Origin: an uncultured Candidatus Saccharibacteria bacterium
Lineage (GTDB): Bacteria; Patescibacteriota; Saccharimonadia; Saccharimonadales; Saccharimonadaceae
NCBI GenBank assembly: GCA_938036915.1
Contig: CALHVV010000066.1
Coordinates: 1-64,000 of the forward strand
Direction of reading: 5' to 3'
Length of the DNA: 64,000 nucleotides
Part shown: in pieces, positions 7,638 through 16,000 of the stretch
How positions within the stretch are numbered: the first letter of the stretch is position 1
Layout: every line of letters starts with the position of its first letter
Notes under the pieces: model-generated
Database searches by the model: none
Seen by the model: only the letters and a program-made list of their open reading frames with translations
What the model was told of the DNA's origin: nothing
Translations under genes and position numbers: made by a program

Positions 7638-9944
7638 ATGATGACTCAATCATGTTCCACCGCCCGCCCCTTCTCGACATATTGGCGATATGTCCTTGCT
7701 GGTGTTTTGTGTGTAAGTTTATTTGCTGCGACTATCCTCTCCCACCCAGCCCAAGCAGTGACGGCGGCTGATTGGCGGGCGGGCAATATCGTTGATGATT
7801 TACTCTTTACCAATAGTGACGATATGTCGGTAGCAGATATTCAGGCGTTTCTCAATAGCCTCAATCCACAGTGCGACACCTATGGTCGGCAGCCTGCTAC
7901 CGAGCATGGCCGGCGCGATATCAGCCGGGCGCAGTATGCCGCCGCTCGAGGTTGGCATGGGCCACCATATGTCTGCCTCAAGGACTATTATGAAGTACCT
8001 AAATATACACCGGGCAATTACATCCCTGCCAATAATTTTGGTGGAGCGATCCCGGCTGGAGCAGTCAGTGCCGCGCAGATTATCTATGATGCCGCTAAGC
8101 AGAATAATCTTAATCCCAAAGTCCTGCTGGTGAAAATCGCTACTGAGTCGGCTGGCCCGCTCACCTCTGACACTTGGCCACTTCAAAACCAATACACCTA
8201 TGCCATGGGTTCGCACTGCCCCGACAGTGGCCCGGGTGGCAGCGCCAATTGCGATCGCAACTATGCTGGCTTCTCGATGCAAGTTGCCTCAGGAGCACAG
8301 CTCATTCGTTGGTATCTGGATAGTATGCAGCAACCGTGGTGGTCGTACAAAAAACCGTTTGCAACCAATCGTATCCTGTGGAATGTGGTGCAGCGAGGCT
8401 GCGGCGCTGGCGATGTGTATATCGAGAGCAAAGCCACAGCGGCACTCTATACCTACACACCCTACCAGCCCAATCAAGCAGCCCTGGCTAATATGTATGG
8501 CCTAGGTGATCATTGCAGCGCCTATGGCAACCGCAACTTTTGGCGCGTGTGGAACGACTGGTTTGGCTCGACCCAACATAGCCGGCCACTCATCAGCTTC
8601 CGCTCGCATAGCAGCTACATCGGCTGGACAGGGGTAATTCATAACCGCGGCATTACAGGCGTCACTGGTCAAAGCAAGGCAATGCAAGCTCTCACGATCG
8701 ACGGCGAGGTAACTTATACCTCATACAGCAACGAGCGCGGTTGGCAGCCTACTGTGCAGGGTAGTATGCAATCGGGTACAACAGGGCTTGGCCGACCAAT
8801 CACTGCCATCAAGATCCAGCCAACTGGTGCTCTCGCCCAGGCGTACGACATCTACTATCGCACCCACGTGAGCTACATTGGCTGGATGGGCTGGGCCAAG
8901 AATGGTGAAGTGGCTGGTGCAACTGGTGGAGCTAACAATGCTATCGAAGCGATCGAAATAAAGCTTGTACGCAAAGGAACGCCTGCGCCTGAGTCATCTG
9001 GGGTAGCGTATAAAAATATTGCAACACATGGCGACCCATCACCCCTTAGACTCTCACTCAGCTCACATGTCGGTATGGTTGGTTGGCAGCCAGAAGTGCG
9101 CGATGAGATGATGAGCGGTACCACTAGCCAAAGCCGCCGCATCGAAGCCATCAAAGCATCGCTTCACAACACAACGGGCTTGCCAGGCAATATCCAATAT
9201 TCATCACATGTTAGCTACGTCGGCTGGCAAGATTGGAAACAAGCGGGCGACATATCCGGCACCACAGGGCAGTTCCGCTCCATCGAGGCAGTCCGCTTCT
9301 TACTCACCGGCAAACTTGCCACTGCATACGATATCTGGTACCGAGGTTACTCGCAATACGTCGGCTGGATGGGTTGGGCCAAGAATGGCCAACCAGCTGG
9401 TTCGACCGGTGCCTACCGACAGCTCGAAGCACTAGAGGTGCGCCTTGTGCCGAAGCATACACTCAGCTTGCCTGGCGGTGCCTTTTATAACCCAACCAAT
9501 ACTGCTGTGCCGGATCTCTACCAACTGAGCTACGCTGCTCATGTAGGCTACATCGGCTGGATGCCCGATGTGTCACACCCTATCATGGCTGGCACCACTG
9601 GCAAATCGCGCTACCTCGAGGCAATCCGCCTTGGCAAAGCCGTATCGCTGCGCGATGGTTCACCTATTACCATCCAGTGCGAAGCAAAAACTGCTGGCCA
9701 GTGGCTCCCATCAGTCACTCTCTCACCATCGCAGCCCTGTGGCACGACTGGCCAGAGCAAAGCACTCGAAGCCCTCAAGCTTAACCTCAGCCCTGCCGAC
9801 GCCGCTCGCTACGATATTTATTACAACACTCACCTCTCCTGGGTGGGCTGGCAAGGCTGGAAAAAGAACGGCGAGGTTGCCGGCGACCGACCCGGCTCAC
9901 AGGTCGAAGCAGTGATGATGAAGCTCGTCGAGAAGAGTGAGTGA
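7638..9944 (+). CDS. secreted protein with nine ChW repeats
   Basis: The product has 768 residues. A signal peptide ends near AQA (about 38-40). An N-terminal globular domain of about 270 residues follows, with the helical pattern NLNPKVLLVKIATESAG typical of lysozyme-like surface domains, and cysteines. From about residue 315 there are nine Clostridial hydrophobic-W (ChW) repeats, each built around VGW or IGW and an SGTTG-type turn. They are arranged as three triplets; the third member of each reads YDIYY or YDIWY, then GWMGWAKNG or a close variant. ChW domains are thought to bind protein or sugar at the cell surface, so host attachment is plausible (inference). The N-terminal domain's enzyme activity is uncertain. 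Confidence 0.85.
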   Translation: MMTQSCSTARPFSTYWRYVLAGVLCVSLFAATILSHPAQAVTAADWRAGNIVDDLLFTNSDDMSVADIQAFLNSLNPQCDTYGRQPATEHGRRDISRAQYAAARGWHGPPYVCLKDYYEVPKYTPGNYIPANNFGGAIPAGAVSAAQIIYDAAKQNNLNPKVLLVKIATESAGPLTSDTWPLQNQYTYAMGSHCPDSGPGGSANCDRNYAGFSMQVASGAQLIRWYLDSMQQPWWSYKKPFATNRILWNVVQRGCGAGDVYIESKATAALYTYTPYQPNQAALANMYGLGDHCSAYGNRNFWRVWNDWFGSTQHSRPLISFRSHSSYIGWTGVIHNRGITGVTGQSKAMQALTIDGEVTYTSYSNERGWQPTVQGSMQSGTTGLGRPITAIKIQPTGALAQAYDIYYRTHVSYIGWMGWAKNGEVAGATGGANNAIEAIEIKLVRKGTPAPESSGVAYKNIATHGDPSPLRLSLSSHVGMVGWQPEVRDEMMSGTTSQSRRIEAIKASLHNTTGLPGNIQYSSHVSYVGWQDWKQAGDISGTTGQFRSIEAVRFLLTGKLATAYDIWYRGYSQYVGWMGWAKNGQPAGSTGAYRQLEALEVRLVPKHTLSLPGGAFYNPTNTAVPDLYQLSYAAHVGYIGWMPDVSHPIMAGTTGKSRYLEAIRLGKAVSLRDGSPITIQCEAKTAGQWLPSVTLSPSQPCGTTGQSKALEALKLNLSPADAARYDIYYNTHLSWVGWQGWKKNGEVAGDRPGSQVEAVMMKLVEKSE

Positions 9945-9972
9945 TTGTAAGATTTACTCTAGCAGCTACCAG

Positions 9973-10314
9973 CTAGCTCGTCGTAATGTCATACTCTCTA
10001 CACGTCATTTCGTGCCGCCGCAAAAATTTTCTTGCAGACTCTGGATACACATTTGCTACAGGGTCACCCGGATCAATTGGCCCTACTGTATAGAAGGGGT
10101 CGCCTGGTTTCCAATGCCGTTCTTTCCACCAGGATTTTATTGCTTTGCCTAGTGCCCTGCAAGAAAATTTTTGGGGTGAAACTGTTGTTGGAGTCTCTTC
10201 TATCATCTCACCATTTGCTGGTAGGGTATGTTCCGCTTGGCTCTGGCCTTCTTGATAGGGCTCATATGTTTGGTTTGGTTTGGTTTGGTTTGGTTTGGTT
10301 AGCTTCTCTCTCAT
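9973..10314 (-). CDS. small hypothetical protein with a repeat-encoded N-terminus
   Basis: The product has 113 residues and is not recognised. It starts at ATG 10314, with AGGAAG four bases upstream. Codons 5-16 are made of a pentanucleotide tandem repeat, giving TKPNQ twice. The rest is hydrophilic, with a tryptophan/proline-rich segment (SWWKERHWKPGDPFY) and a basic end. No signal peptide or membrane helix is seen. It lies between the convergent ChW gene and the double glycosyltransferase, on the same strand as the latter but apparently with its own start region (TATAGT or TATAAA upstream). Gain or loss of one five-base unit would shift the frame. It may not be a gene; support is the ribosome site, the length and the amino-acid make-up. 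Confidence 0.45.
   Translation of the reverse strand: MREKLTKPNQTKPNQTYEPYQEGQSQAEHTLPANGEMIEETPTTVSPQKFSCRALGKAIKSWWKERHWKPGDPFYTVGPIDPGDPVANVYPESARKFLRRHEMTCREYDITTS
10021..10173. repeat. 17-bp perfect inverted repeat flanking 119 bp
   Basis: CAAAAATTTTCTTGCAG at 10021-10037 returns as its exact reverse complement at 10157-10173. Both arms lie inside the small minus-strand reading frame. The layout fits an invertible segment or the ends of a tiny element; no recombinase gene is nearby. Confidence 0.75.
10268..10300. repeat. pentanucleotide tandem repeat (GTTTG) x 6.6
   Basis: There are 33 bases of uninterrupted GTTTG units (CAAAC on the minus strand), placed 15 bases after the start codon of the minus-strand frame at 10314. 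The unit length is not a multiple of three, so slippage changes the reading frame. Confidence 0.9.
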
Positions 10315-10365
10315 AGTACTTCCTATTTTTATACCACAATATTACTATAATAAAACAATTGCGGG

Positions 10366-12582
10366 CTATTCGTAAATCGCCGCCACTTTCTCCTCAATAT
10401 TCTTCCATTGATAGTCGTTGGCAGTTTGGCGGCCACCGGCGATGAGCTTGTCGCGCAGCGCTTTGTCCGCTACCAGGCGCTCTACGGCCGCGACACCAGC
10501 CGCGATATCACCCTGTTGATAGAGGAGGCAGTTCTCGCCATCCTTGAGGTATTCCACATTGCCGCCATTGGGCACCACTACTGCAAGACCACCGGTTGCC
10601 ATCATCTCGAGTGGCGGGTAGGAGAAGCTTTCGAGGATGCTTGTTTTGATGAGAATGTCGCAGCTGGCGTATACTTCGCCGACCTTCTCGGGGGCGATGC
10701 GATTGTAGAATGTATCGACGCGGTACCAGTCCTTGGGCTCTTTGCGGTACGATAAATATGAAATCTCATACTTCGCAGGGTCGAGTTGGTTGATGATGCG
10801 GAAGGCTTCGTCGGTGTTTTTATACTCGCTCTTACTATCGCCCTCAACGAGGATTTTTATCTTACGAGCACTGTTAAAATCGCGCTCGCGGTATGGATAA
10901 TACTCGATATCGATGCCGTTCGAGACATACTTCGCATCCTTGCCAAACATATCTTTGAGCCACTTCTGGCACCAGAGCGACATTGTTACGTAGCGCACGC
11001 CCGACTGGTCGCAGTACGATGCGTTAGCCGCGAAGCGTGGCCCACCCGTGCCGGGGATATAAAAATCGGTCTCGAAGTTTTGGACGAAGTAGAGCCTATT
11101 GCGTACATTGGGGTGCTTTTTGATAATCTCTACCGTCGACCACAGTGTCGCCACTTGCGTGTCAAAGAAGGCCTCTATCTTCGTCTTGTGCGCTGTAATA
11201 ACATTGAAGCCTGGCAATTCAGAGCGGTATTGGTAGGTCTTTTTGGCTTGCTTAAGGGCATGCTTACTTACTGAATCGATCAGCGTTACATCCCAGCCCG
11301 CCTTGCGGAGAATGTCAGCGTGTTTGACGGCAACGATCACTCCACCCGAGATATCTGTCGAAGGCAAAACAAAGCCAATATTGCGCGCTAAGCGCTCCCG
11401 TATAAACGATGCAAGCGTGTAGCCAGTGTAGACTGTCGAATAATCATTGGTGGCAATCTTGTGTGCATTCTCGCCCAGCTGAGTGCGCAGTGCTTTGTCG
11501 GTAATGAGGCGATCGAGTGCTGCGTACCAATCGTTATCTGCACCAACCAAGAGGCCTGTCTCACCATCCTTGACCTGTTCGGCAAAGGCCCCCACCTGGC
11601 TCGCCACCGTTGGCACCTTGACGAGGCCAGCCTCAAGCCATTTATTCTCAGACTTCGCACGGTTAAAGATCGTATCGACTAGTGGTGCAAGGATGATATC
11701 GCAATCCACCATCACTGCGGGCAGCTCCCGCCAATCAACAAAGCCCGACGTCATCACCCGCTCCTTATACGGCTCAAGTGCAGCCGGCACATCGAGAATA
11801 CCAGCAATCTTGAGGTGGAGCTGTGGATATGCATCGAACAGCCGAATCAAATCTGGGATGACTAGCTCAAAGTCCTCATTGTGCGTAATACTCCCACTAA
11901 AGTACCCAATGATGATTTTGTCTGCATCTTTGGCGATCTTCCCCTCAGCCAGGTCTTCAAGTGCCATGTTAGACGTCTTGATCATCTCATCAGAGGCGGC
12001 ATTACGGTTGATGAGTACATCGCCAGTGGTGTATTTTTGCAGCTCATCGCGCAGTTGCGTTGTAGTTGTCACAACGTGGTCGCAGAGCTTAAGCGTTTCA
12101 CGCATACGGTTTACCCCATCGTCGTAGAGTTGCTTATCGGCTTGATTCATCTGCTGGACGTATTTGATGCCGTCGGTGTACGTTTGATCAATGACAAGAT
12201 CATCGATATCGAAGAAGCAGGTCTTGTTGAAGAACTTTGCTTGCTTGATAAACTCCCGCACCGTCTCTGTCACTGGGCAACGAAAGAAGACGAAGCCACG
12301 ATAATATTTGAGGTCATCCAGCGAGAGTCGATCATAAAACACACTCTCCACCGTTAGCCCCTGCGACATCAACTGCTCCATTTGGTGTGCCACGCGGTAG
12401 CGCTCGGGGTGCGGCAGGGTGCAACCATTGATAAAGAGGATGTCTTTGTAATACTTCTGTTTGCGTTCGGGGAATTTACGATAATAGGCATACTTCGTGG
12501 CGCGCTTGCCAAAGCCAACTACTCCATCGTCTTTGATAATCTTCATGCTTTTCTTGGCGGCTTTGTGTACTTTACCGATCAT
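10366..12582 (-). CDS. tandem two-domain GT4 (GT-B fold) glycosyltransferase
   Basis: The product has 738 residues, about twice a single transferase. Two GT-B modules can be read. The first is at about 45-390, with DIDDLVID and the donor-site segment SENKWLEAGLVKVPTVAS. The second is at about 400-735, with LPSTDISGGVIVAVKHADIL and ESFSYPPLEMMATGGLAVV, which holds the E-x7-E motif of retaining GT4 enzymes. Such fusions are used in rhamnose-rich or repeating-unit glycans and can add two sugars in turn (family knowledge). Its start overlaps the upstream GT2 stop by four bases (ATGA), the last step of the wzm-wzt-GT2-GT4 operon. Sugar specificity unknown. Confidence 0.85.
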   Translation of the reverse strand: MIGKVHKAAKKSMKIIKDDGVVGFGKRATKYAYYRKFPERKQKYYKDILFINGCTLPHPERYRVAHQMEQLMSQGLTVESVFYDRLSLDDLKYYRGFVFFRCPVTETVREFIKQAKFFNKTCFFDIDDLVIDQTYTDGIKYVQQMNQADKQLYDDGVNRMRETLKLCDHVVTTTTQLRDELQKYTTGDVLINRNAASDEMIKTSNMALEDLAEGKIAKDADKIIIGYFSGSITHNEDFELVIPDLIRLFDAYPQLHLKIAGILDVPAALEPYKERVMTSGFVDWRELPAVMVDCDIILAPLVDTIFNRAKSENKWLEAGLVKVPTVASQVGAFAEQVKDGETGLLVGADNDWYAALDRLITDKALRTQLGENAHKIATNDYSTVYTGYTLASFIRERLARNIGFVLPSTDISGGVIVAVKHADILRKAGWDVTLIDSVSKHALKQAKKTYQYRSELPGFNVITAHKTKIEAFFDTQVATLWSTVEIIKKHPNVRNRLYFVQNFETDFYIPGTGGPRFAANASYCDQSGVRYVTMSLWCQKWLKDMFGKDAKYVSNGIDIEYYPYRERDFNSARKIKILVEGDSKSEYKNTDEAFRIINQLDPAKYEISYLSYRKEPKDWYRVDTFYNRIAPEKVGEVYASCDILIKTSILESFSYPPLEMMATGGLAVVVPNGGNVEYLKDGENCLLYQQGDIAAGVAAVERLVADKALRDKLIAGGRQTANDYQWKNIEEKVAAIYE

Positions 12583-13994
12583 ACGTCCTCCTCTGGCGTT
12601 ACGTGCGGGTTATATAGTGTGTTGTATCCTTTACCACAGAGTGTAGCAGTTATCTGTGCACTGGTGAGCGGTGTATCTGGCGCAAGAGCGGCAAGTTTGG
12701 TGCGCGCCACCACCACTGTTGGTGTGTCGATAATACCAAGATTATAGCGGGCTGTCAAGTAGATATGTTTGGTAAATGAGCGCCGGCTGAGCTGCTGAAG
12801 CAGATCCACTACTGATGGTTGCAAAATCGACGATAAATTTGCAATCACCTGCTGCTCATCGGCAATCCGTGGCGCCACCGCACCAATCATCGGCCGAGCG
12901 GCATCGGCAGCGAGATGCTGCAGCGTGCTAGAAGGCAGCGCATTATGCTGCGTCAGGCATATCATCTCGGCAGTGGTTGTCTCGAGCAACTGACCAACAG
13001 TGGTCGACTCATCAAACAACGCGGTGTCAATGCTATATGCTTGGCCTAAGCTATAGCTCATCTGCCACTGAGCGCCATACTGCGGGTCGCGCTCTACCTG
13101 GGTCTGCACCTGGCGAGCGGCGCTATCCGCTTCGAGAGCACGGCGCTGCGCATCGATAACGTAAGGTTTGGCATCAAGGTCTTTCGCTGTAGAGGCTTGG
13201 TGGACACGCCAATAGTAGAGAATCTGCGGCACATGAGCAATCTGCTCGGGCTGCAAAGCCCGCGTCAGGCGCAAGAACAGCTCCCAATCCTGCGTGCCAT
13301 TATACGACCCATCTTCACCGCCAACCTCTGTGAGCAACTGGCGTGACATAACAGCAAAGTGCGTAATGTAATTCACTGCGCGCAAAAAATCTGCGTTCCA
13401 GTCGGGCTTAAAGAACGGCTGATACGGCCGGCCATGTTTATCCATCTTCGTCTCATCGGTGTAGACAAACTGCGCACCAGTACGGTCGATCGCGGCCGCG
13501 ACCCACAGAAGTGCATCAGGGTGGAGAGTATCATCATGGTCAAGCAGCGCAATGTATTCACCCGTAGCCTGTGCGATGCCATAGTTGGTTGCACCAGCAA
13601 TGTGACGATTTTTATCCAAAAAGAATGGCTTGAGCTGCGGTATGTCATCAGCTAGGTCGCGAATCGCCTGGCGAGTAGTCTCATTAGTTGAGGCGTCGTC
13701 AACGAGGATGAGTTCCCAATGTGGGTACGACTGCGCCACCACCGACTGTACCATCTCTCGCAGAAATGGAATCGGCGTATTATACGTCGGTACGATGATA
13801 GAGATACGCGGCTGCTCAGTAAGTGAGGCAAGTGCTGGCGGCTGCTCAGTATGCTGACGCTGCCATGCATCGTAGATGCGACGCTGGCGAGCATCAAGAT
13901 AGGCTCGATACGGCGCCAGGAGGTAACGTACCGCGCGGTGGAGATGGCGATTGGCTTTGATAAGGTGCGTCAGATGATGTAATATATACGACAT
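12579..13994 (-). CDS. glycosyltransferase family 2, rhamnosyltransferase-like
   Basis: The product has 471 residues. After a basic 60-residue N-terminal extension the GT2 core starts at ISIIVPTYNTP (about 65-75), followed by VVAQSYPHWELILVDDAS, and LLDHDDTLHP at about 150-159 supplies the DXD-like DHDD metal site. DWELFLRL later in the core is the catalytic-base region. The C-terminal 200 residues are less conserved and recall two-part rhamnosyltransferases. It follows wzt by six bases and overlaps the next gene by four, so it is translated with the export operon. The acceptor is probably the lipid-linked glycan exported by Wzm/Wzt. Confidence 0.85.
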   Translation of the reverse strand: MSYILHHLTHLIKANRHLHRAVRYLLAPYRAYLDARQRRIYDAWQRQHTEQPPALASLTEQPRISIIVPTYNTPIPFLREMVQSVVAQSYPHWELILVDDASTNETTRQAIRDLADDIPQLKPFFLDKNRHIAGATNYGIAQATGEYIALLDHDDTLHPDALLWVAAAIDRTGAQFVYTDETKMDKHGRPYQPFFKPDWNADFLRAVNYITHFAVMSRQLLTEVGGEDGSYNGTQDWELFLRLTRALQPEQIAHVPQILYYWRVHQASTAKDLDAKPYVIDAQRRALEADSAARQVQTQVERDPQYGAQWQMSYSLGQAYSIDTALFDESTTVGQLLETTTAEMICLTQHNALPSSTLQHLAADAARPMIGAVAPRIADEQQVIANLSSILQPSVVDLLQQLSRRSFTKHIYLTARYNLGIIDTPTVVVARTKLAALAPDTPLTSAQITATLCGKGYNTLYNPHVTPEEDV

Positions 13995-14000
13995 TTCTCC

Positions 14001-15161
14001 CTATTTCCAGGTATGCTTGAGCTTGGTAACACCACCCCACCGGCCATGATCATAATCACGTTGCACCGAGAAGTGCGGCCCCTCCTCAGTAAAGGCGATC
14101 GTCTTGGTGTCGTCCGCCCCCATCAAGCCAGCCTTGATGAAATAACTCCCCTCGTTGAGGTTGAGCTGCACTGTGTAGACCGCGCGACTCTTGCCAGCAA
14201 TCTTCACCTTTTCTTGGTAGGTGTTGGGGCCATAGACATACTCACCATTCTCGCGGAAGATTGCGACACCAACGTGCTTGACTCCTGTTTGCTGCCACTC
14301 TAACTCCACTGTCATAGTTTCGTTATACTCATACACCGTCTGTTCGTTACCATCACTGCCGCGCAGGGTGATGTCGAAGTCGTCTGATATTTGCTCGTCT
14401 AACCCTTCTGACTCGTTGTAACTCTTAATGTTGCTCCGGCTATAGGCGGCGGCGATACGGTATGGCTTGCCGATCATCTTCACCTTCCCATCCTCGATAA
14501 ACACTGCCTTGTTGCAAAAGCGCTCTACCGCCGACATATCATGCGTGACGAGGATAACAGTGCGCTTTTCGCGCTTGAGCTTATCAAAGTAAGCATAGCA
14601 CTTCTTTTGGAAGGCTTCGTCCCCTACTGCCAAAACTTCATCTAGCAGCAAGATATCGGCATGGGCACGGATGGCAATGGAGAAAGCCAGGCGTACCTGC
14701 ATCCCACTAGAATAATTCTTGAGCCGCTCCTCCATAAAGTCGCCGAGCTCGGCAAAGTCGACGATTTTATCATACATTGCCTCCATCTCGTCGTGGCTAA
14801 AGCCGAGCAGTGCACCATTGAGAAAGACATTCTCGCGGCCAGTGAGCTCTGGGTTGAAGCCAACACCCAGCTCGATAAACGGCACCAGCGAGCCACCCAC
14901 CTCGACACTTCCGCTATTGGGGGTGTAGATGCCGGCAATCGTCTTGAGCAGTGTGCTCTTGCCCGAGCCATTGCGCCCAACAATACCAAAGAAATCACCC
15001 TCGTTGATGGTAAAGTCGATATCTTTAAGCGGAGTAAAGACCCGATACCCTTTGCGCCCCTTGAGGAGGTTAATGAGCTTTTGCTTGATGCCCGAGCTTG
15101 CCTCCAGTGGGATCTTGAAGGACTTGGTGAGGTTATTGATAACAACGATTGGTTGCGCCAT
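14001..15161 (-). CDS. wzt: polysaccharide ABC exporter ATP-binding protein (Wzt-like)
   Basis: The product has 386 residues. It energises export of a lipid-linked glycan with the Wzm permease. Walker A GRNGSGKST is at 62-70, the signature YSSGMQVRLAF at 150-160, Walker B ILLLDEVLAVGD at 170-181 and the switch histidine in VTHD near 206. Residues 250-386 form an extra beta-rich C-terminal domain as in Wzt proteins that recognise the end of the exported glycan, in contrast to the short TagH/KpsT type. Its ATG directly follows the wzm stop with no gap. The C-terminal domain suggests the polymer is finished in the cytoplasm before export. Confidence 0.9.
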   Translation of the reverse strand: MAQPIVVINNLTKSFKIPLEASSGIKQKLINLLKGRKGYRVFTPLKDIDFTINEGDFFGIVGRNGSGKSTLLKTIAGIYTPNSGSVEVGGSLVPFIELGVGFNPELTGRENVFLNGALLGFSHDEMEAMYDKIVDFAELGDFMEERLKNYSSGMQVRLAFSIAIRAHADILLLDEVLAVGDEAFQKKCYAYFDKLKREKRTVILVTHDMSAVERFCNKAVFIEDGKVKMIGKPYRIAAAYSRSNIKSYNESEGLDEQISDDFDITLRGSDGNEQTVYEYNETMTVELEWQQTGVKHVGVAIFRENGEYVYGPNTYQEKVKIAGKSRAVYTVQLNLNEGSYFIKAGLMGADDTKTIAFTEEGPHFSVQRDYDHGRWGGVTKLKHTWK

Positions 15162-15971
15162 CTAGATACTCTCCGCAAAATACTGCTGGTTGCGCCGGAA
15201 ATAAAACACCGCCAGCAGGATGATAATGATAATCGAAACAAATGGTATGAGCACCATGGGGTATGCCACGAGGTCATAGAGCTGGATGGTCTGGTGTGTT
15301 ACCAGCACCTGGCGGACGTCTTGGATGATCTGGGCGGCTGGGTTGAGCATGAGGTATGGCGCAGCAGCCGGCATGCGCTCCATTACCATCTGCAGAGGAT
15401 AAATAACCGGTGTAGCATAGAAGGCAGCCTGCATAAAGATCTCCCATAGGTAGCCAATATCGCGGTATTTCACATTGATCGTCGCAAGGAAAAACGCCAC
15501 CGCTAGGGAGAGTACATAGAGTTCGAGGATGAGTGGAATAACCAACAATCCCTCAAGCGACCATTGTACGCCATTAACCAAACAAAAACCCAAAATCACC
15601 ACCATATTGATGGCAAGGTTAATAAAGGCCGAGATAGTACCAGAGATAACAATGATATATTTGGGGAAGTTGATCTTGCGGATCAGGTCGCCGCGCGAGA
15701 CGATCGACTGCAGCCCCTGCACTGTCGCCTCACTAAAGAAGTTCCATAGCACAATTCCCACCAAAAGATATACCGGATAGTGCTCGACTTGCTTACCAAG
15801 GCCGAGGAATTTATCGAACACGATATACAAAATAATAAACAAAAATATCGGCTTGAGGATTGACCACAAATAGCCTAGCACCGATCCCTGGTAGCGTAGC
15901 TTGAAGTCCGTTACGACTAACTCGCGCAGCAAGATGCGGTTTTTTCGTTGCAAAAGATTTGTTACTTTCAT
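15162..15971 (-). CDS. wzm: polysaccharide ABC exporter permease (Wzm/TagG-like)
   Basis: The product has 269 residues and is an ABC-2 type permease with six helices. The N-terminal RELVVTDFKLRYQGSVLGYLW is the family hallmark, followed by LKPIFLFIILYIVF, and the C-terminal helix ends near FYFRRNQQYF. It forms the membrane channel for Wzt. ATG 15971 was chosen: an upstream in-frame ATG at 15986 overlaps the -10 hexamer and cannot be in the mRNA. It is the first gene of the minus-strand operon wzm-wzt-GT2-GT4. It shares a palindromic -10 with the divergent GT2 gene, so the exporter and that transferase are likely co-regulated. Confidence 0.88.
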   Translation of the reverse strand: MKVTNLLQRKNRILLRELVVTDFKLRYQGSVLGYLWSILKPIFLFIILYIVFDKFLGLGKQVEHYPVYLLVGIVLWNFFSEATVQGLQSIVSRGDLIRKINFPKYIIVISGTISAFINLAINMVVILGFCLVNGVQWSLEGLLVIPLILELYVLSLAVAFFLATINVKYRDIGYLWEIFMQAAFYATPVIYPLQMVMERMPAAAPYLMLNPAAQIIQDVRQVLVTHQTIQLYDLVAYPMVLIPFVSIIIIILLAVFYFRRNQQYFAESI

Positions 15972-15984
15972 AGTTTCTCTGGCC

Positions 15985-15994
15985 ATTATATAAT
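15985..15994. promoter_or_regulatory. palindromic shared -10 of a divergent promoter
   Basis: ATTATATAAT is a perfect palindrome that reads TATAAT on each strand (plus 15989-15994, minus 15990-15985). The plus-strand start GTG 16001 is six bases downstream. The minus-strand wzm ATG at 15971 is 13 bases downstream. Confidence 0.7.
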
Positions 15995-16000
15995 ATGACC

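Noticed and set aside
10032..10316. Plus-strand frame across the pentanucleotide repeat locus
   Set aside because: No ribosome site; the minus-strand frame has a Shine-Dalgarno and more protein-like content.
15995..15997. ATG 15995 as start of the GT2 gene
   Set aside because: It directly abuts the TATAAT hexamer, so it would lie upstream of the transcription start; GTG 16001 fits better.
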